A stretch of DNA of 40,652 nucleotides from an uncultured Alphaproteobacteria bacterium (lineage in GTDB: Bacteria > Pseudomonadota > Alphaproteobacteria > HIMB59 > GCA-002718135). The stretch is from positions 1 through 40,652 of the forward strand of contig CACJGU010000011.1 in NCBI GenBank assembly GCA_902593125.1. Direction: 5' to 3'. How positions within the stretch are numbered: the first letter of the stretch is position 1; each line of letters starts with the position of its first letter. The notes below the pieces were generated by a model. The model was not told the origin of the DNA. It did not search any database and saw nothing but the letters and a program-made list of their open reading frames with translations. Below are positions 32,786-40,652 of the stretch, piece after piece. The translations under genes were made by a program, and so were the position numbers.

Positions 32786-33734
32786 GTTGCTAAATCTATT
32801 TTGTCTGCCTTTATGTATAGCAGGCTCAATTTTTATAAGTTCAGGAATACTTGGGTATACTTCCTTTGATGTTAATAAAGAAGTCAGTACTGAAACTTCA
32901 TCTCAAATAAATAAATTGTACTCTGAAAAAGAAATCACACTAAAAGACCCACCAGTATCAGAAGTATTAAGCGAAAAAATAATTGTTAAAATAAGAAAAA
33001 AACCAATTAATCCTAATGTACTTAAAAGTATTGAAAATAATGACAGCATTAGTGTGGTTTCGTATTTATCTGATAATGATTTTGATTATCTTACAGGAGA
33101 AAAAAGAGAATTTGTTAAAACTGTTTTACCAATTATTATTAATGAAAATCAAAAAATCATAATAACTAGAGATTTTTTACATAATTTAAAAGAAAAGCTT
33201 AGAACTTTTAAAACTTTAAATAATAAAGAAATATTAAAACTAAACGATATTGCAAAAAAATATAACATAAAATATTCAGATAAACATAAGTTAGATGTAA
33301 TAAATGATATCCTGTTAAATGTAGATGTTATACCTAATTCAATTGCCTTAGCACAAGCTGCTATTGAAAGTGGATGGGGAAAATCAAGATTTGCAAAAGA
33401 GTACAATGCTCTTTTTGGAGAATATACTTACAATCAAAATGAAGGTGTAGTTCCATTAAATAGGGATGATGGCGAAACTCATCTTATTAAATCATTTAGT
33501 TCTTACGACAATAGTGTTTCATCATATTTTAAAAATATCAACTCACATTTTGCTTACAAAGATTTCAGAGATTTACGAAGTGTTATGAGACAAAAAAATA
33601 ATTTTTCTAATGTTGATTTATTAATCAGCAAATTAAATTCTTATGCAGCAGATGATAATTATGTAAGTACTTTAAACTTAGTAATTGAAAAAAATAAATT
33701 TTTTAAATTTGACTCAAAAGTAATTTCTTATTAA
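32778..33734 (+). CDS. Bax/FlgJ-like N-acetylglucosaminidase
   Basis: 318 residues: an N-terminal hydrophobic segment (about 3-24, signal peptide or anchor), an uncharacterised middle part, and a C-terminal glucosaminidase domain. ALAQAAIESGWGKSRFAKEYNALFG holds the likely catalytic glutamate E197, and the SSYDNSVSSYFKNINSHFAY segment follows as in the Bax family. It probably cleaves peptidoglycan glycan strands in the periplasm. It overlaps nfuA, as often seen when small genomes pack genes. Confidence 0.82.
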   Translation: MHKLLNLFCLPLCIAGSIFISSGILGYTSFDVNKEVSTETSSQINKLYSEKEITLKDPPVSEVLSEKIIVKIRKKPINPNVLKSIENNDSISVVSYLSDNDFDYLTGEKREFVKTVLPIIINENQKIIITRDFLHNLKEKLRTFKTLNNKEILKLNDIAKKYNIKYSDKHKLDVINDILLNVDVIPNSIALAQAAIESGWGKSRFAKEYNALFGEYTYNQNEGVVPLNRDDGETHLIKSFSSYDNSVSSYFKNINSHFAYKDFRDLRSVMRQKNNFSNVDLLISKLNSYAADDNYVSTLNLVIEKNKFFKFDSKVISY

Positions 33735-33735
33735 T

Positions 33736-34767
33736 TTAATTATAAAATTGATGGCCATACCATCTCCAATTACCTTGAGTATCCTTTGCTGTACAATTAA
33801 TTCTAGATCGTCCTTTCGATAATTCTCTAGACAATCTTATCTCAACTCTTTCATTGAATTTAAATATTTCTCTGTCTACTTGACCTTTCATATCAAAAAT
33901 AAAACAATTAAGAGATGTTGATAATTTTTCATCCAAAAGTGAAAAACCTATAAAAGGAGGATTTTCCGTTATTGTAGGATTTGAAGGAATAAAGTCATAA
34001 ACCCCAAGACCTTTAGAAGAAGCGGCAAATTTTACTCTATCTATCTCACCGTATTTTTCATTTAATGAAAATCTTGGTAAATAATACATATTAGATGTTT
34101 CATTAATAATTCCAGAGTGTTGACCAAAAGCTACCTTAAATTTGTAATCTTTAATTAATTTAATAATTTCATCACTTGTCTCTCCATAAGGATAAGCAAA
34201 TAAGGTTGGTATTTCTCCCAGCTCTTTCAAAAATATTTTATTTGATAGTTCTATCTCAGCTTTTACATCATTAATATTTAAATCTGGCATATGGGCATGA
34301 GTATGTGAGTGAGCTCCAATAGTAACCCCTTCATTTTTAAGTTTTCTTATTTGATCCCAATTCAAATAACTCTTATTATTGTTTGCTATAGTTCCTGTAG
34401 TAACAAAAAGAGTTACCGGAATATTATTTGCTTTAAATAAAGGCCAACCTACTTCAATAAAAGATTTATCAGCATCATCGATACTAATTCCAATTGTATT
34501 TTCTGGCAGGTCTCCATCATTAATTATTGTATCAACTATAAAATCTAAAGACAGAATATTGTATTTTTCTTTTAAAATTTCATTAATATGACTTTCTAGC
34601 TGATCAATTGTGACACTTGTAGATGGATACTTAGAAACTCCAAACTTGTGGTACATAAATACAGTTGCTGAATTTTTTATATTAGACGCTTGAGCAAAAG
34701 ATATTAAAACAAAAAATAAAGTAATGCTTTTTAATACTTGTGTTAATATGTATTTATATAAATTCAT
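33736..34767 (-). CDS. exported polysaccharide deacetylase
   Basis: 343 residues with a signal peptide (hydrophobic core about 12-25, cleavage near SFAQA) and a NodB-homology domain: SIDDAD with D97/D98, and the metal motif HSHTH (H153, H157). A C-terminal region of about 110 residues is not recognised. It should remove acyl groups from a periplasmic or surface glycan; the neighbouring glucosaminidase suggests peptidoglycan or an exopolysaccharide. Its ATG directly abuts that of tsaB on the other strand, leaving no intergenic base. Confidence 0.85.
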   Translation of the reverse strand: MNLYKYILTQVLKSITLFFVLISFAQASNIKNSATVFMYHKFGVSKYPSTSVTIDQLESHINEILKEKYNILSLDFIVDTIINDGDLPENTIGISIDDADKSFIEVGWPLFKANNIPVTLFVTTGTIANNNKSYLNWDQIRKLKNEGVTIGAHSHTHAHMPDLNINDVKAEIELSNKIFLKELGEIPTLFAYPYGETSDEIIKLIKDYKFKVAFGQHSGIINETSNMYYLPRFSLNEKYGEIDRVKFAASSKGLGVYDFIPSNPTITENPPFIGFSLLDEKLSTSLNCFIFDMKGQVDREIFKFNERVEIRLSRELSKGRSRINCTAKDTQGNWRWYGHQFYN

Positions 34768-35379
34768 ATGTTGTTATTTCTTGATGTAGTCTCACCAATA
34801 CCAGAAATTTGTATAATTGAAGAGAATAAATTAGTTTTTAGTGAGAAAATTATTTCTAAAGAATCTGAAAAATTGAGTGATAATATTTTTCAAACATACC
34901 TCAAATTAAATAAAGATTTAAATTTAAGCAAAAAATTAACAAAAATTGCCATAACAAATGGTCCAGGTTCTTATACAAGCCTTAGAGTTGGTAGTGCTTT
35001 TGTATCAGGATTAAAAATTTCACAAGATTTATTAATTTATACAATTTCTGCTCATGATATCATCAAATTTAAGTCAGATATCAATAAAACAAATGAGATA
35101 GGTATTTTTATCTATTCTGCGAATAATCAAAAATTTTTATGCACTGTTAATAGTGATAAAGAGGCACAATATGAGAAATTAGAAGATGATAATATAGTTT
35201 TACCGAAAAATATAAATAATCTATATTACAATTATAAAAAACTTAGTAGTAACCAAAATATAAATCAGAATAAATTTTCATTTATTGATGAATTTTTAAA
35301 TAATATTGAAAAAATTTCTTGTGTTAAAAACAAAATTATTAAACCAATATATATTTCAAATAACATAATATTAAATTGA
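34768..35379 (+). CDS. tsaB: tRNA threonylcarbamoyladenosine biosynthesis protein TsaB
   Basis: 203 residues. The N-terminal LLFLDVVSP replaces the common LLAIDTS, but NGPGSYTSLRVGSAFVSGLK is the characteristic TsaB loop. It partners TsaD in making t6A37 of ANN-decoding tRNAs. The sequence is unusually rich in lysine, asparagine and isoleucine and poorly conserved in its C-terminal half. It starts the tsaB-rimI-miaB-phoH-ybeY-corC-lnt run. Confidence 0.88.
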   Translation: MLLFLDVVSPIPEICIIEENKLVFSEKIISKESEKLSDNIFQTYLKLNKDLNLSKKLTKIAITNGPGSYTSLRVGSAFVSGLKISQDLLIYTISAHDIIKFKSDINKTNEIGIFIYSANNQKFLCTVNSDKEAQYEKLEDDNIVLPKNINNLYYNYKKLSSNQNINQNKFSFIDEFLNNIEKISCVKNKIIKPIYISNNIILN

Positions 35380-35855
35380 AAAATATTAAACTTTTAACTT
35401 TTGATGATTTAGATTTAGTTAATTCATTTATTAATAATAATATAAATGATTTTAGTACATTTATAGATTTAGGTTGGAGTTTAAAAAATATTAAAGAGCA
35501 ATTTTTGAAAAATAATAATTTTTCACTTATATATTTTCATCAAAATAAAGTAAGTGGACTACTAATTGGAGAAAAAATTGAAGCGAATAGTAATGAATAT
35601 GAATTAGAGTTACATATTATTTTTGTATCAAGAAATATTAGAAGAAAAAATATTGGTACAGAAATGTTAAATTTTATAGAAAAAAATAAGAGGTCATTAA
35701 ATATATCTAAAATTTTTTTAGAGGTTTCAGATAAAAATTCAGAAGCAATTAAATTTTATAAAAAAAATAACTTTGTTTTATTTAATTTTAGACATAATTA
35801 TTATAGAGAGAAAAATAATATGCATAATGCCATCTGTTATTTAAAAAATATTTAA
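35376..35855 (+). CDS. rimI: GNAT acetyltransferase, RimI-like
   Basis: 159 residues with a GNAT fold; the acetyl-CoA loop is RRKNIGTEML (Q/RxxGxG/A type) near 88-97, followed by LEVSDKNSEAIKFYKKNNF typical of RimI. It starts with TTG in a TTGA overlap with the tsaB stop. Position after tsaB agrees with RimI, which acetylates the N-terminus of ribosomal protein S18. Confidence 0.85.
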   Translation: MKNIKLLTFDDLDLVNSFINNNINDFSTFIDLGWSLKNIKEQFLKNNNFSLIYFHQNKVSGLLIGEKIEANSNEYELELHIIFVSRNIRRKNIGTEMLNFIEKNKRSLNISKIFLEVSDKNSEAIKFYKKNNFVLFNFRHNYYREKNNMHNAICYLKNI

Positions 35856-35858
35856 ATT

Positions 35859-37157
35859 ATGGAAGAAAAATATATTTATATAAAATCTTATGGTTGCCAA
35901 ATGAATGCTTATGATAGCAACCGCATAAAAGATTTGTTTACTAATAAAGGCTATAAGATAACTAAAGATGTATCTAAAGCTAATTTAACAATTTTGAATA
36001 CTTGTCATATTCGTGAAAAGGCAGTCGAAAAAGTTTATTCTGACATTGGTAGAATTGATAAAATAAAAAAAAATAGTGATATGAAAATTGTTGTGGCTGG
36101 ATGTGTCGCACAAGCTGAAGGAATTGAAATTAAAAAAAGATCACCTGCTGTAGATTTTATAGTTGGTCCTCAATCCTATCATAAATTACCAGAGATGGTT
36201 AACGAATCGGATAAAATCCTCAATAGTGATTTTTTACAAAACGAGAAATTTAAGAATTTAATTTATAATTCTTCAAAATTATCATCAGAATTTTTATCAA
36301 TTCAAGAAGGTTGCGATAAGTTCTGTTCCTTTTGTGTTGTTCCTTACACAAGAGGGCCTGAATTTTCACGACCAGTTGAAGATATAATAATTGAAACAAA
36401 AAAATATGTTGCAAATGGTGTTAAAGAAATCATTTTGCTCGGTCAAAATGTTAATGCATATCATGGAAGGAATCAAAATGGTAAATCAAAAGATTTAGCA
36501 TATCTGATTAACAAAATTTCAGAAATTGATGCAGTTAAAAGGATTAGGTATATGACATCTCATCCTATTGATATGAAAGATTCATTAATTGAAGTTCATG
36601 CTACAAATCCCAAACTTATGCCTTTTCTTCATCTACCAATACAGTCTGGTTCAGATAAAATTTTAAAAAAAATGAATAGAAAACACACAGTTAAAGATTA
36701 CCTAAAAATAATTGATAAAATCAGGAAAATAAGACCAGACATTGCGATTTCATCAGATTTTATTGTAGGTTTTCCAGATGAGTCAGATAATGATTTTGAT
36801 GAAACTATGAAATTTATTGAAAAGGTAAATTTTGTGATAGCTTACTCGTTTATTTATAGCCCAAGGCCAGGCACTCCTGCTCAGTATAAAGATAACATTG
36901 ATCATGGATTAAAAAAAGCAAGATTAAGTGCTCTACAATCACTATTAACTGAACAACAAAAAAAATACAATAAATCTTTTATTAATAAAGATATGGAGGT
37001 ATTATTTGAAAAAAAAGGAAGACATGAAGATCAATATATTGGAAGAACAATTTATAATCAAAGTGTCTTCACTACTTCAAAAGAAAAAATATTGAATAAA
37101 ATCTTGAAAGTAAAAATTAAAAATTCAACTAACTTTGCACTTGAATGTCAAATTTAA
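35859..37157 (+). CDS. miaB: tRNA methylthiotransferase MiaB
   Basis: 432 residues: an N-terminal UPF0004 domain with cluster cysteines C13, C48 and C81, a radical SAM motif C151-x3-C155-x2-C158 (EGCDKFCSFCVVPYTRG) and a C-terminal TRAM domain. It adds a methylthio group to i6A37 of tRNA. The alphaproteobacterial fur/mur gene often found just upstream is absent. It overlaps phoH by 13 bp. Confidence 0.95.
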   Translation: MEEKYIYIKSYGCQMNAYDSNRIKDLFTNKGYKITKDVSKANLTILNTCHIREKAVEKVYSDIGRIDKIKKNSDMKIVVAGCVAQAEGIEIKKRSPAVDFIVGPQSYHKLPEMVNESDKILNSDFLQNEKFKNLIYNSSKLSSEFLSIQEGCDKFCSFCVVPYTRGPEFSRPVEDIIIETKKYVANGVKEIILLGQNVNAYHGRNQNGKSKDLAYLINKISEIDAVKRIRYMTSHPIDMKDSLIEVHATNPKLMPFLHLPIQSGSDKILKKMNRKHTVKDYLKIIDKIRKIRPDIAISSDFIVGFPDESDNDFDETMKFIEKVNFVIAYSFIYSPRPGTPAQYKDNIDHGLKKARLSALQSLLTEQQKKYNKSFINKDMEVLFEKKGRHEDQYIGRTIYNQSVFTTSKEKILNKILKVKIKNSTNFALECQI

Positions 37158-38107
37158 ATAATAAAAATGAAAATTTAGAATTTGAGCTTGATGACAATTC
37201 AATTTTGAGCAATTTATTTGGTATAAATGATTCAAATTTACAAATAATTGAAAAAATTAATAATGTTAAAATTAATTACAGAGGAAACAAAATTAAAATT
37301 ACTGGAAATAAAAAATCAATTTCTGAAACTAAAGATACAATAATAGACTTATTCATTAAAGCAAAAAAAGGAGATGAAATTGATGAAGATAAGATTAGAG
37401 ATACAAAAAGCTTATTAACAATGAATATAAATCCAAATAAACAAATGGATTTATTTATTGATACAAAAAAAAGAAAAATTATTCCAAGAACATATAACCA
37501 AAATGAATATTTTAAACTTCTAAATTCTAAAAATATAGTTTTTGCAATTGGGCCAGCAGGTACAGGAAAAACATATATTGCTGTAGCAAAAGCTGTATCA
37601 GCTCTACAAAATGGTAGAGTTAATAAAATTATTTTATCTAGACCAGCAGTTGAGGCAGGTGAAAAACTAGGTTTTTTACCAGGGGATCTTAAGGAGAAAG
37701 TTGATCCATTTCTTAGACCGATTTATGATGCCCTTTACTCAATGTTACCTTTTGAACAAGTTGAAAAGAAAATTGCTAATAATATTATAGAGATTGCACC
37801 AATCGCATTTATGCGCGGCAGAACATTAGAAGATTGTTTTATTATTCTTGATGAAGCACAAAATGCAACAAGAACTCAAATGAAAATGTTTTTAACAAGA
37901 CTTGGAAGAAATAGTCAAATGGTTGTAGTGGGGGATATTACACAGATTGATCTTGTGAGTGAAAAAGACTCTGGTCTAAAAGATGCTTTGAAAAAATTGA
38001 TAAAAATAGAAGACATTGGTTTTGTACAACTTGATGAAAAGGATGTTGTGAGACATGAGTTAGTTAAGAAGATAATTAATGCGTATGAAAAAAACATTAA
38101 AAATTGA
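37145..38107 (+). CDS. phoH: PhoH-like ATPase (YbeZ)
   Basis: 320 residues: an N-terminal KH-like part and the PhoH ATPase with Walker A GPAGTGKT (136-143) and Walker B FIILDEAQNA. RPAVEAGEKLGFLPGDLKEKVDPF is the family signature. Despite its name, this is the housekeeping paralogue linked to ybeY and ribosome or RNA quality control, not a Pho-regulon protein by context. It overlaps ybeY by 29 bp. Confidence 0.93.
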   Translation: MSNLNNKNENLEFELDDNSILSNLFGINDSNLQIIEKINNVKINYRGNKIKITGNKKSISETKDTIIDLFIKAKKGDEIDEDKIRDTKSLLTMNINPNKQMDLFIDTKKRKIIPRTYNQNEYFKLLNSKNIVFAIGPAGTGKTYIAVAKAVSALQNGRVNKIILSRPAVEAGEKLGFLPGDLKEKVDPFLRPIYDALYSMLPFEQVEKKIANNIIEIAPIAFMRGRTLEDCFIILDEAQNATRTQMKMFLTRLGRNSQMVVVGDITQIDLVSEKDSGLKDALKKLIKIEDIGFVQLDEKDVVRHELVKKIINAYEKNIKN

Positions 38108-38561
38108 TTTCTTCTCAAACTCTAAAAAATGGTCAAGAAGATTACCAAAAATAAAAAAAATTGGCCTGATGACACTTAAAAGTATGAGTTCCTATTTTAA
38201 GAAAAATCATCAGCACTATATCAATTTAATACTATCAGATAAAGAAAAAGTATCTAAACTTAATAGTAAATACAACAAAAAATATAAAGACACCGACGTT
38301 TTAACTTTTGTAACAAAAATTTCAAATAAAGAACTTGGAAAAATTTTATATTGTGATATTTTTTTTTCAATAGATACTATTGAAAGTTTTATAAAAAAAA
38401 ATGATATTACATTATATGATCACTTTAATCATTTGTTAATACATAGCTTACTGCATATTAATGGATATGATCATAAAAATTTGACTCACTTTAATAAAAT
38501 GAAAAAAGAAGAAATTAAAATATTAAAAAAATTCAATATCTCTGATCCATATAAAATCTAA
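38079..38561 (+). CDS. ybeY: endoribonuclease YbeY
   Basis: 160 residues with the zinc-binding signature HSLLHINGYDH near 129-139 and DTDVLTFV in the middle, both diagnostic. It works in 16S rRNA 3'-end processing and 70S ribosome quality control. The start at 38079 lies within phoH; the ATG at 38085 is an alternative that removes two residues. The stop shares a base with the corC ATG. Confidence 0.9.
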   Translation: MRMKKTLKIDFFSNSKKWSRRLPKIKKIGLMTLKSMSSYFKKNHQHYINLILSDKEKVSKLNSKYNKKYKDTDVLTFVTKISNKELGKILYCDIFFSIDTIESFIKKNDITLYDHFNHLLIHSLLHINGYDHKNLTHFNKMKKEEIKILKKFNISDPYKI

Positions 38562-39409
38562 TGAATAAGAACAATTATGATAAATCCTATGGGTGGAAAA
38601 ATTGGATAATTAAAAAATTATTATCCAATGATTCTACTAAAGAAGACATTTTTAATTTTATCGCAAATGAAGAAAATGAAAATAATATTAAAGATCTGAA
38701 TGATAATAATGAAAAAAATTTAATTAAAAATATACTACAACTAAATGAAAAAAGTGTTGAAGATATCATGGTTCCAAGAAGTAAAATAATTGCTCTAAAT
38801 TATGAGCAAACCTATTTAGAAATTTTGGAACTTATTAAAGAAGAAAGTCATTCCAGAATGCCTGTATACAAGAAAAACTTAGATAATGTTGTGGGCTTTT
38901 TTCATATTAAAGACTTTATTAAAACCTCTAAATCAAATTTTGAGATAAACTCTATACTTAGAGATGTTTTGTATGTAGCTCCAAAATCTCCAATACTAGA
39001 TCTTTTAAAAACAATGAGATCTTCTAGAATTCATATTGGTCTTGTAGTTGATGGTATAGGAGGTGTGGATGGTCTAGTTACAATTGAAGATTTAGTTGAA
39101 GAAATTGTTGGTGATATTGAAGATGAGCATGATGCTGAAGATGAGGAAGATCTGATTATTGATAAAGAAAAAAATAAAATAATTGTTGATGCGTCATACA
39201 GAATAGAAGATTTAGAAAAATATTTTGATATAAACATATCTATACCCGAAGACGATGAGATTTATACTGTAGGCGGTCTTGTGTACTCTCAAATAAATCG
39301 GATTCCTAACAACAATGAAATAATTAAAACTGATAATGATCTTATTATTAAAATCTTGAAATCAAATGATAGGAAAATTGAAACTCTAGAAATTAGAAAA
39401 AATAATTGA
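38561..39409 (+). CDS. corC: CorC/TlyC-type CBS-domain protein
   Basis: 282 residues without membrane segments: a tandem CBS domain pair (about 65-185, beginning VEDIMVPRSKIIAL and containing VVDGIGGVDGLVTIEDLVEEIVGDI) and a C-terminal transporter-associated domain (about 200-280). This short form matches CorC/TlyC, linked to magnesium and cobalt efflux. Members lie between ybeY and lnt in many proteobacteria, as here. Confidence 0.92.
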   Translation: MNKNNYDKSYGWKNWIIKKLLSNDSTKEDIFNFIANEENENNIKDLNDNNEKNLIKNILQLNEKSVEDIMVPRSKIIALNYEQTYLEILELIKEESHSRMPVYKKNLDNVVGFFHIKDFIKTSKSNFEINSILRDVLYVAPKSPILDLLKTMRSSRIHIGLVVDGIGGVDGLVTIEDLVEEIVGDIEDEHDAEDEEDLIIDKEKNKIIVDASYRIEDLEKYFDINISIPEDDEIYTVGGLVYSQINRIPNNNEIIKTDNDLIIKILKSNDRKIETLEIRKNN

Positions 39410-40652
39410 ATATTTTTTTAATACCATCAATAGGTTTTTTAACATCATTGCTATTTCCTCCGTATTTTACTTTTCCTCTAGGATTTATTATATTTCCTTA
39501 TTTATGTTTATTTATTGAAAAGAAATTAGTTAAAGCAAATAAAACAGAGCTATTTATTTACAGTTTTATTTTTTCAATTGGTTTTTTTACTAGTTTTTTA
39601 TTTTGGATACATAATCCATTTCTAGTTTTCGAAGAAACAATAAAAATAGCACCAATAGTTACTTTATTAATTTTTCTCCTATCTTTTATTTTCAGTTCTA
39701 TTTTCACTATTTTTATTATCTATAATACTATTCTGCCAATAGTATACGTTTTGCCCATAATTTTTGTAACTTCAGAATTTATAATTTCTAGATTTTTATA
39801 TGGTTTTCCATGGTTGTCATTTTCCTTAATTGTTTCAAATATCGATTTTTTTTTATTTCTAATAAAAAATTTTGGAACTTTAATTACAAGCTATTTATTG
39901 ATTCAAATATATTGTATTCCATTTTTATTATTTTCTAAAAAAGTTATAATTAATTTCAAATATTTTTTTATATTAGTTATCTCACCTCTTTTAATTGTAT
40001 TAATATTAAATAATTTTCAAACAAAACCAGTAAACCTATCAGATAAAAAAATAATTGAATTTGAAATCTTTCAAATTAATAAAAAAATAAATACTGATAA
40101 TAATCATTCTAAAAAAACATTAAGCACAATATTAGGTCTTATTAAAAAAAGTAATGCCGATGTAATTATTTTCTCAGAAAATAATTATCCATACATTGTT
40201 GATAATAAAGAAATTGCAATAATTCAAAACTACATAAACAATAACCAATTAGTAATTATAGGTGGTACGAGAGTAGAAAATAATAATTATTATAATTCAT
40301 TATTTTCTATTATTAAAAATAACTATAATTATTTTGATAAACAGATATTAGTTCCATTTGGTGAGTTTTTACCATTTAGAAACTTTATACCTTTTTTTGA
40401 AAAAATATCTGGACCATATGACTTTAGTATAGGAGAAAAAAATAGATTAATTGAGACAAATCATAAGTTTAATTTTATACCTGCAATTTGTTATGAAATA
40501 ATTTTTTATTGGAAATTAATTAATAATTCTAATTTTGATAGTGAATTAATTATTAATATCACAAATGATATATGGTTTGGTAAATATCTTGGGCCCTACC
40601 AGCATTTGTATTTAACAAAACTTAGAGCGGCAGAGTTTAATAAAAATATTAT
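39406..40652 (+). CDS. lnt: apolipoprotein N-acyltransferase (5' part; cut by window end)
   Basis: An open frame of 415 codons running off the window, from a TTG at 39406 in a TTGA overlap with corC. It encodes about six membrane segments in the first 200 residues and then a nitrilase-like domain. The catalytic residues of Lnt are visible: E258 (FSENN), K312 (DKQILVPFGEFLPF) and C362 (PAICYEI). It adds the third acyl chain to lipoproteins. There is no ATG near the expected N-terminus, and the TTG start parallels that of rimI, so the assignment of the start is reasonable. About 80-90 residues should be missing. Confidence 0.88.
   Translation, partial: MNIFLIPSIGFLTSLLFPPYFTFPLGFIIFPYLCLFIEKKLVKANKTELFIYSFIFSIGFFTSFLFWIHNPFLVFEETIKIAPIVTLLIFLLSFIFSSIFTIFIIYNTILPIVYVLPIIFVTSEFIISRFLYGFPWLSFSLIVSNIDFFLFLIKNFGTLITSYLLIQIYCIPFLLFSKKVIINFKYFFILVISPLLIVLILNNFQTKPVNLSDKKIIEFEIFQINKKINTDNNHSKKTLSTILGLIKKSNADVIIFSENNYPYIVDNKEIAIIQNYINNNQLVIIGGTRVENNNYYNSLFSIIKNNYNYFDKQILVPFGEFLPFRNFIPFFEKISGPYDFSIGEKNRLIETNHKFNFIPAICYEIIFYWKLINNSNFDSELIINITNDIWFGKYLGPYQHLYLTKLRAAEFNKNI

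Noticed and set aside
37145-38107. phoH as a member of the phosphate-starvation regulon
   Set aside because: It lies in the conserved miaB-phoH-ybeY-corC-lnt housekeeping run, with no separate promoter or Pho box; this is the YbeZ-type paralogue.

Overview
The window is a gene-dense, very AT-rich stretch of an alphaproteobacterial chromosome. Short or overlapping gene junctions, many A/T homopolymers, and the orders murJ-trpS-nfuA and tsaB-rimI-miaB-phoH-ybeY-corC-lnt fit a streamlined marine alphaproteobacterium (SAR11-like or HIMB59/AEGEAN-169-like). The clade is an inference from style and content; no rRNA or other taxonomic marker is present. I found no transposase, integrase, CRISPR array, rRNA or tRNA gene.

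About the first 29.5 kb is a phosphorus-acquisition island. Positions 112-3417 hold an operon of a core-type MetE-like zinc methyltransferase, an iron alcohol dehydrogenase of the phosphonate-associated type and an unusual SAM methyltransferase. Positions 3422-7369 hold a cyclic-nucleotide/glycerophosphodiesterase-like phosphatase divergent from a UgpB-A-E-type importer that lacks its ATPase. Positions 7381-10307 hold PhnW with an overlapping AllA-like protein, divergent from a PhnZ-like HD oxygenase and a dual-specificity phosphatase. Positions 10304-12025 hold PiT and its DUF47 partner. Positions 12149-12792 hold a small membrane protein coupled to arsenate reductase.

Positions 13004-15723 form a lipid-remodelling cassette (PlsC-like acyltransferase, PlcP phospholipase C, Agt glycosyltransferase). 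It is flanked by two ~200-bp direct repeats; the second carries a dead copy of the arsC 3' end. After a polyphosphate block (ppk, sixA, ppx; 15949-19505) a second plcP-agt pair lies in the opposite orientation with an aquaglyceroporin (19502-21982). Then come a SET-domain gene, a soluble PhoR, pstSCAB, phoU and phoB (22068-29536).

Several promoters carry AT-drifted Pho boxes, two 7-bp half-sites 11 bp apart: clearest before phoB and DUF47-pit (18 identical bases shared), and also before pstS, plcP copy 1, the acyltransferase and the ugpB-like gene. Together the island would sense phosphate (PhoR/PhoB/PhoU), import it (Pst, Pit), use organophosphorus (phosphonates, phosphodiesters), replace phospholipids by glycolipids, store polyphosphate, and remove arsenate that enters through phosphate transporters.

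From 29.6 kb on, the genes are housekeeping: murJ, trpS, nfuA, a Bax-like glucosaminidase, a polysaccharide deacetylase, then tsaB-rimI-miaB-phoH-ybeY-corC-lnt, with lnt cut by the window end. No stretch over 300 bases lacks a gene; the longest gaps (12793-13003, 15724-15948) hold the direct repeats and hairpins.
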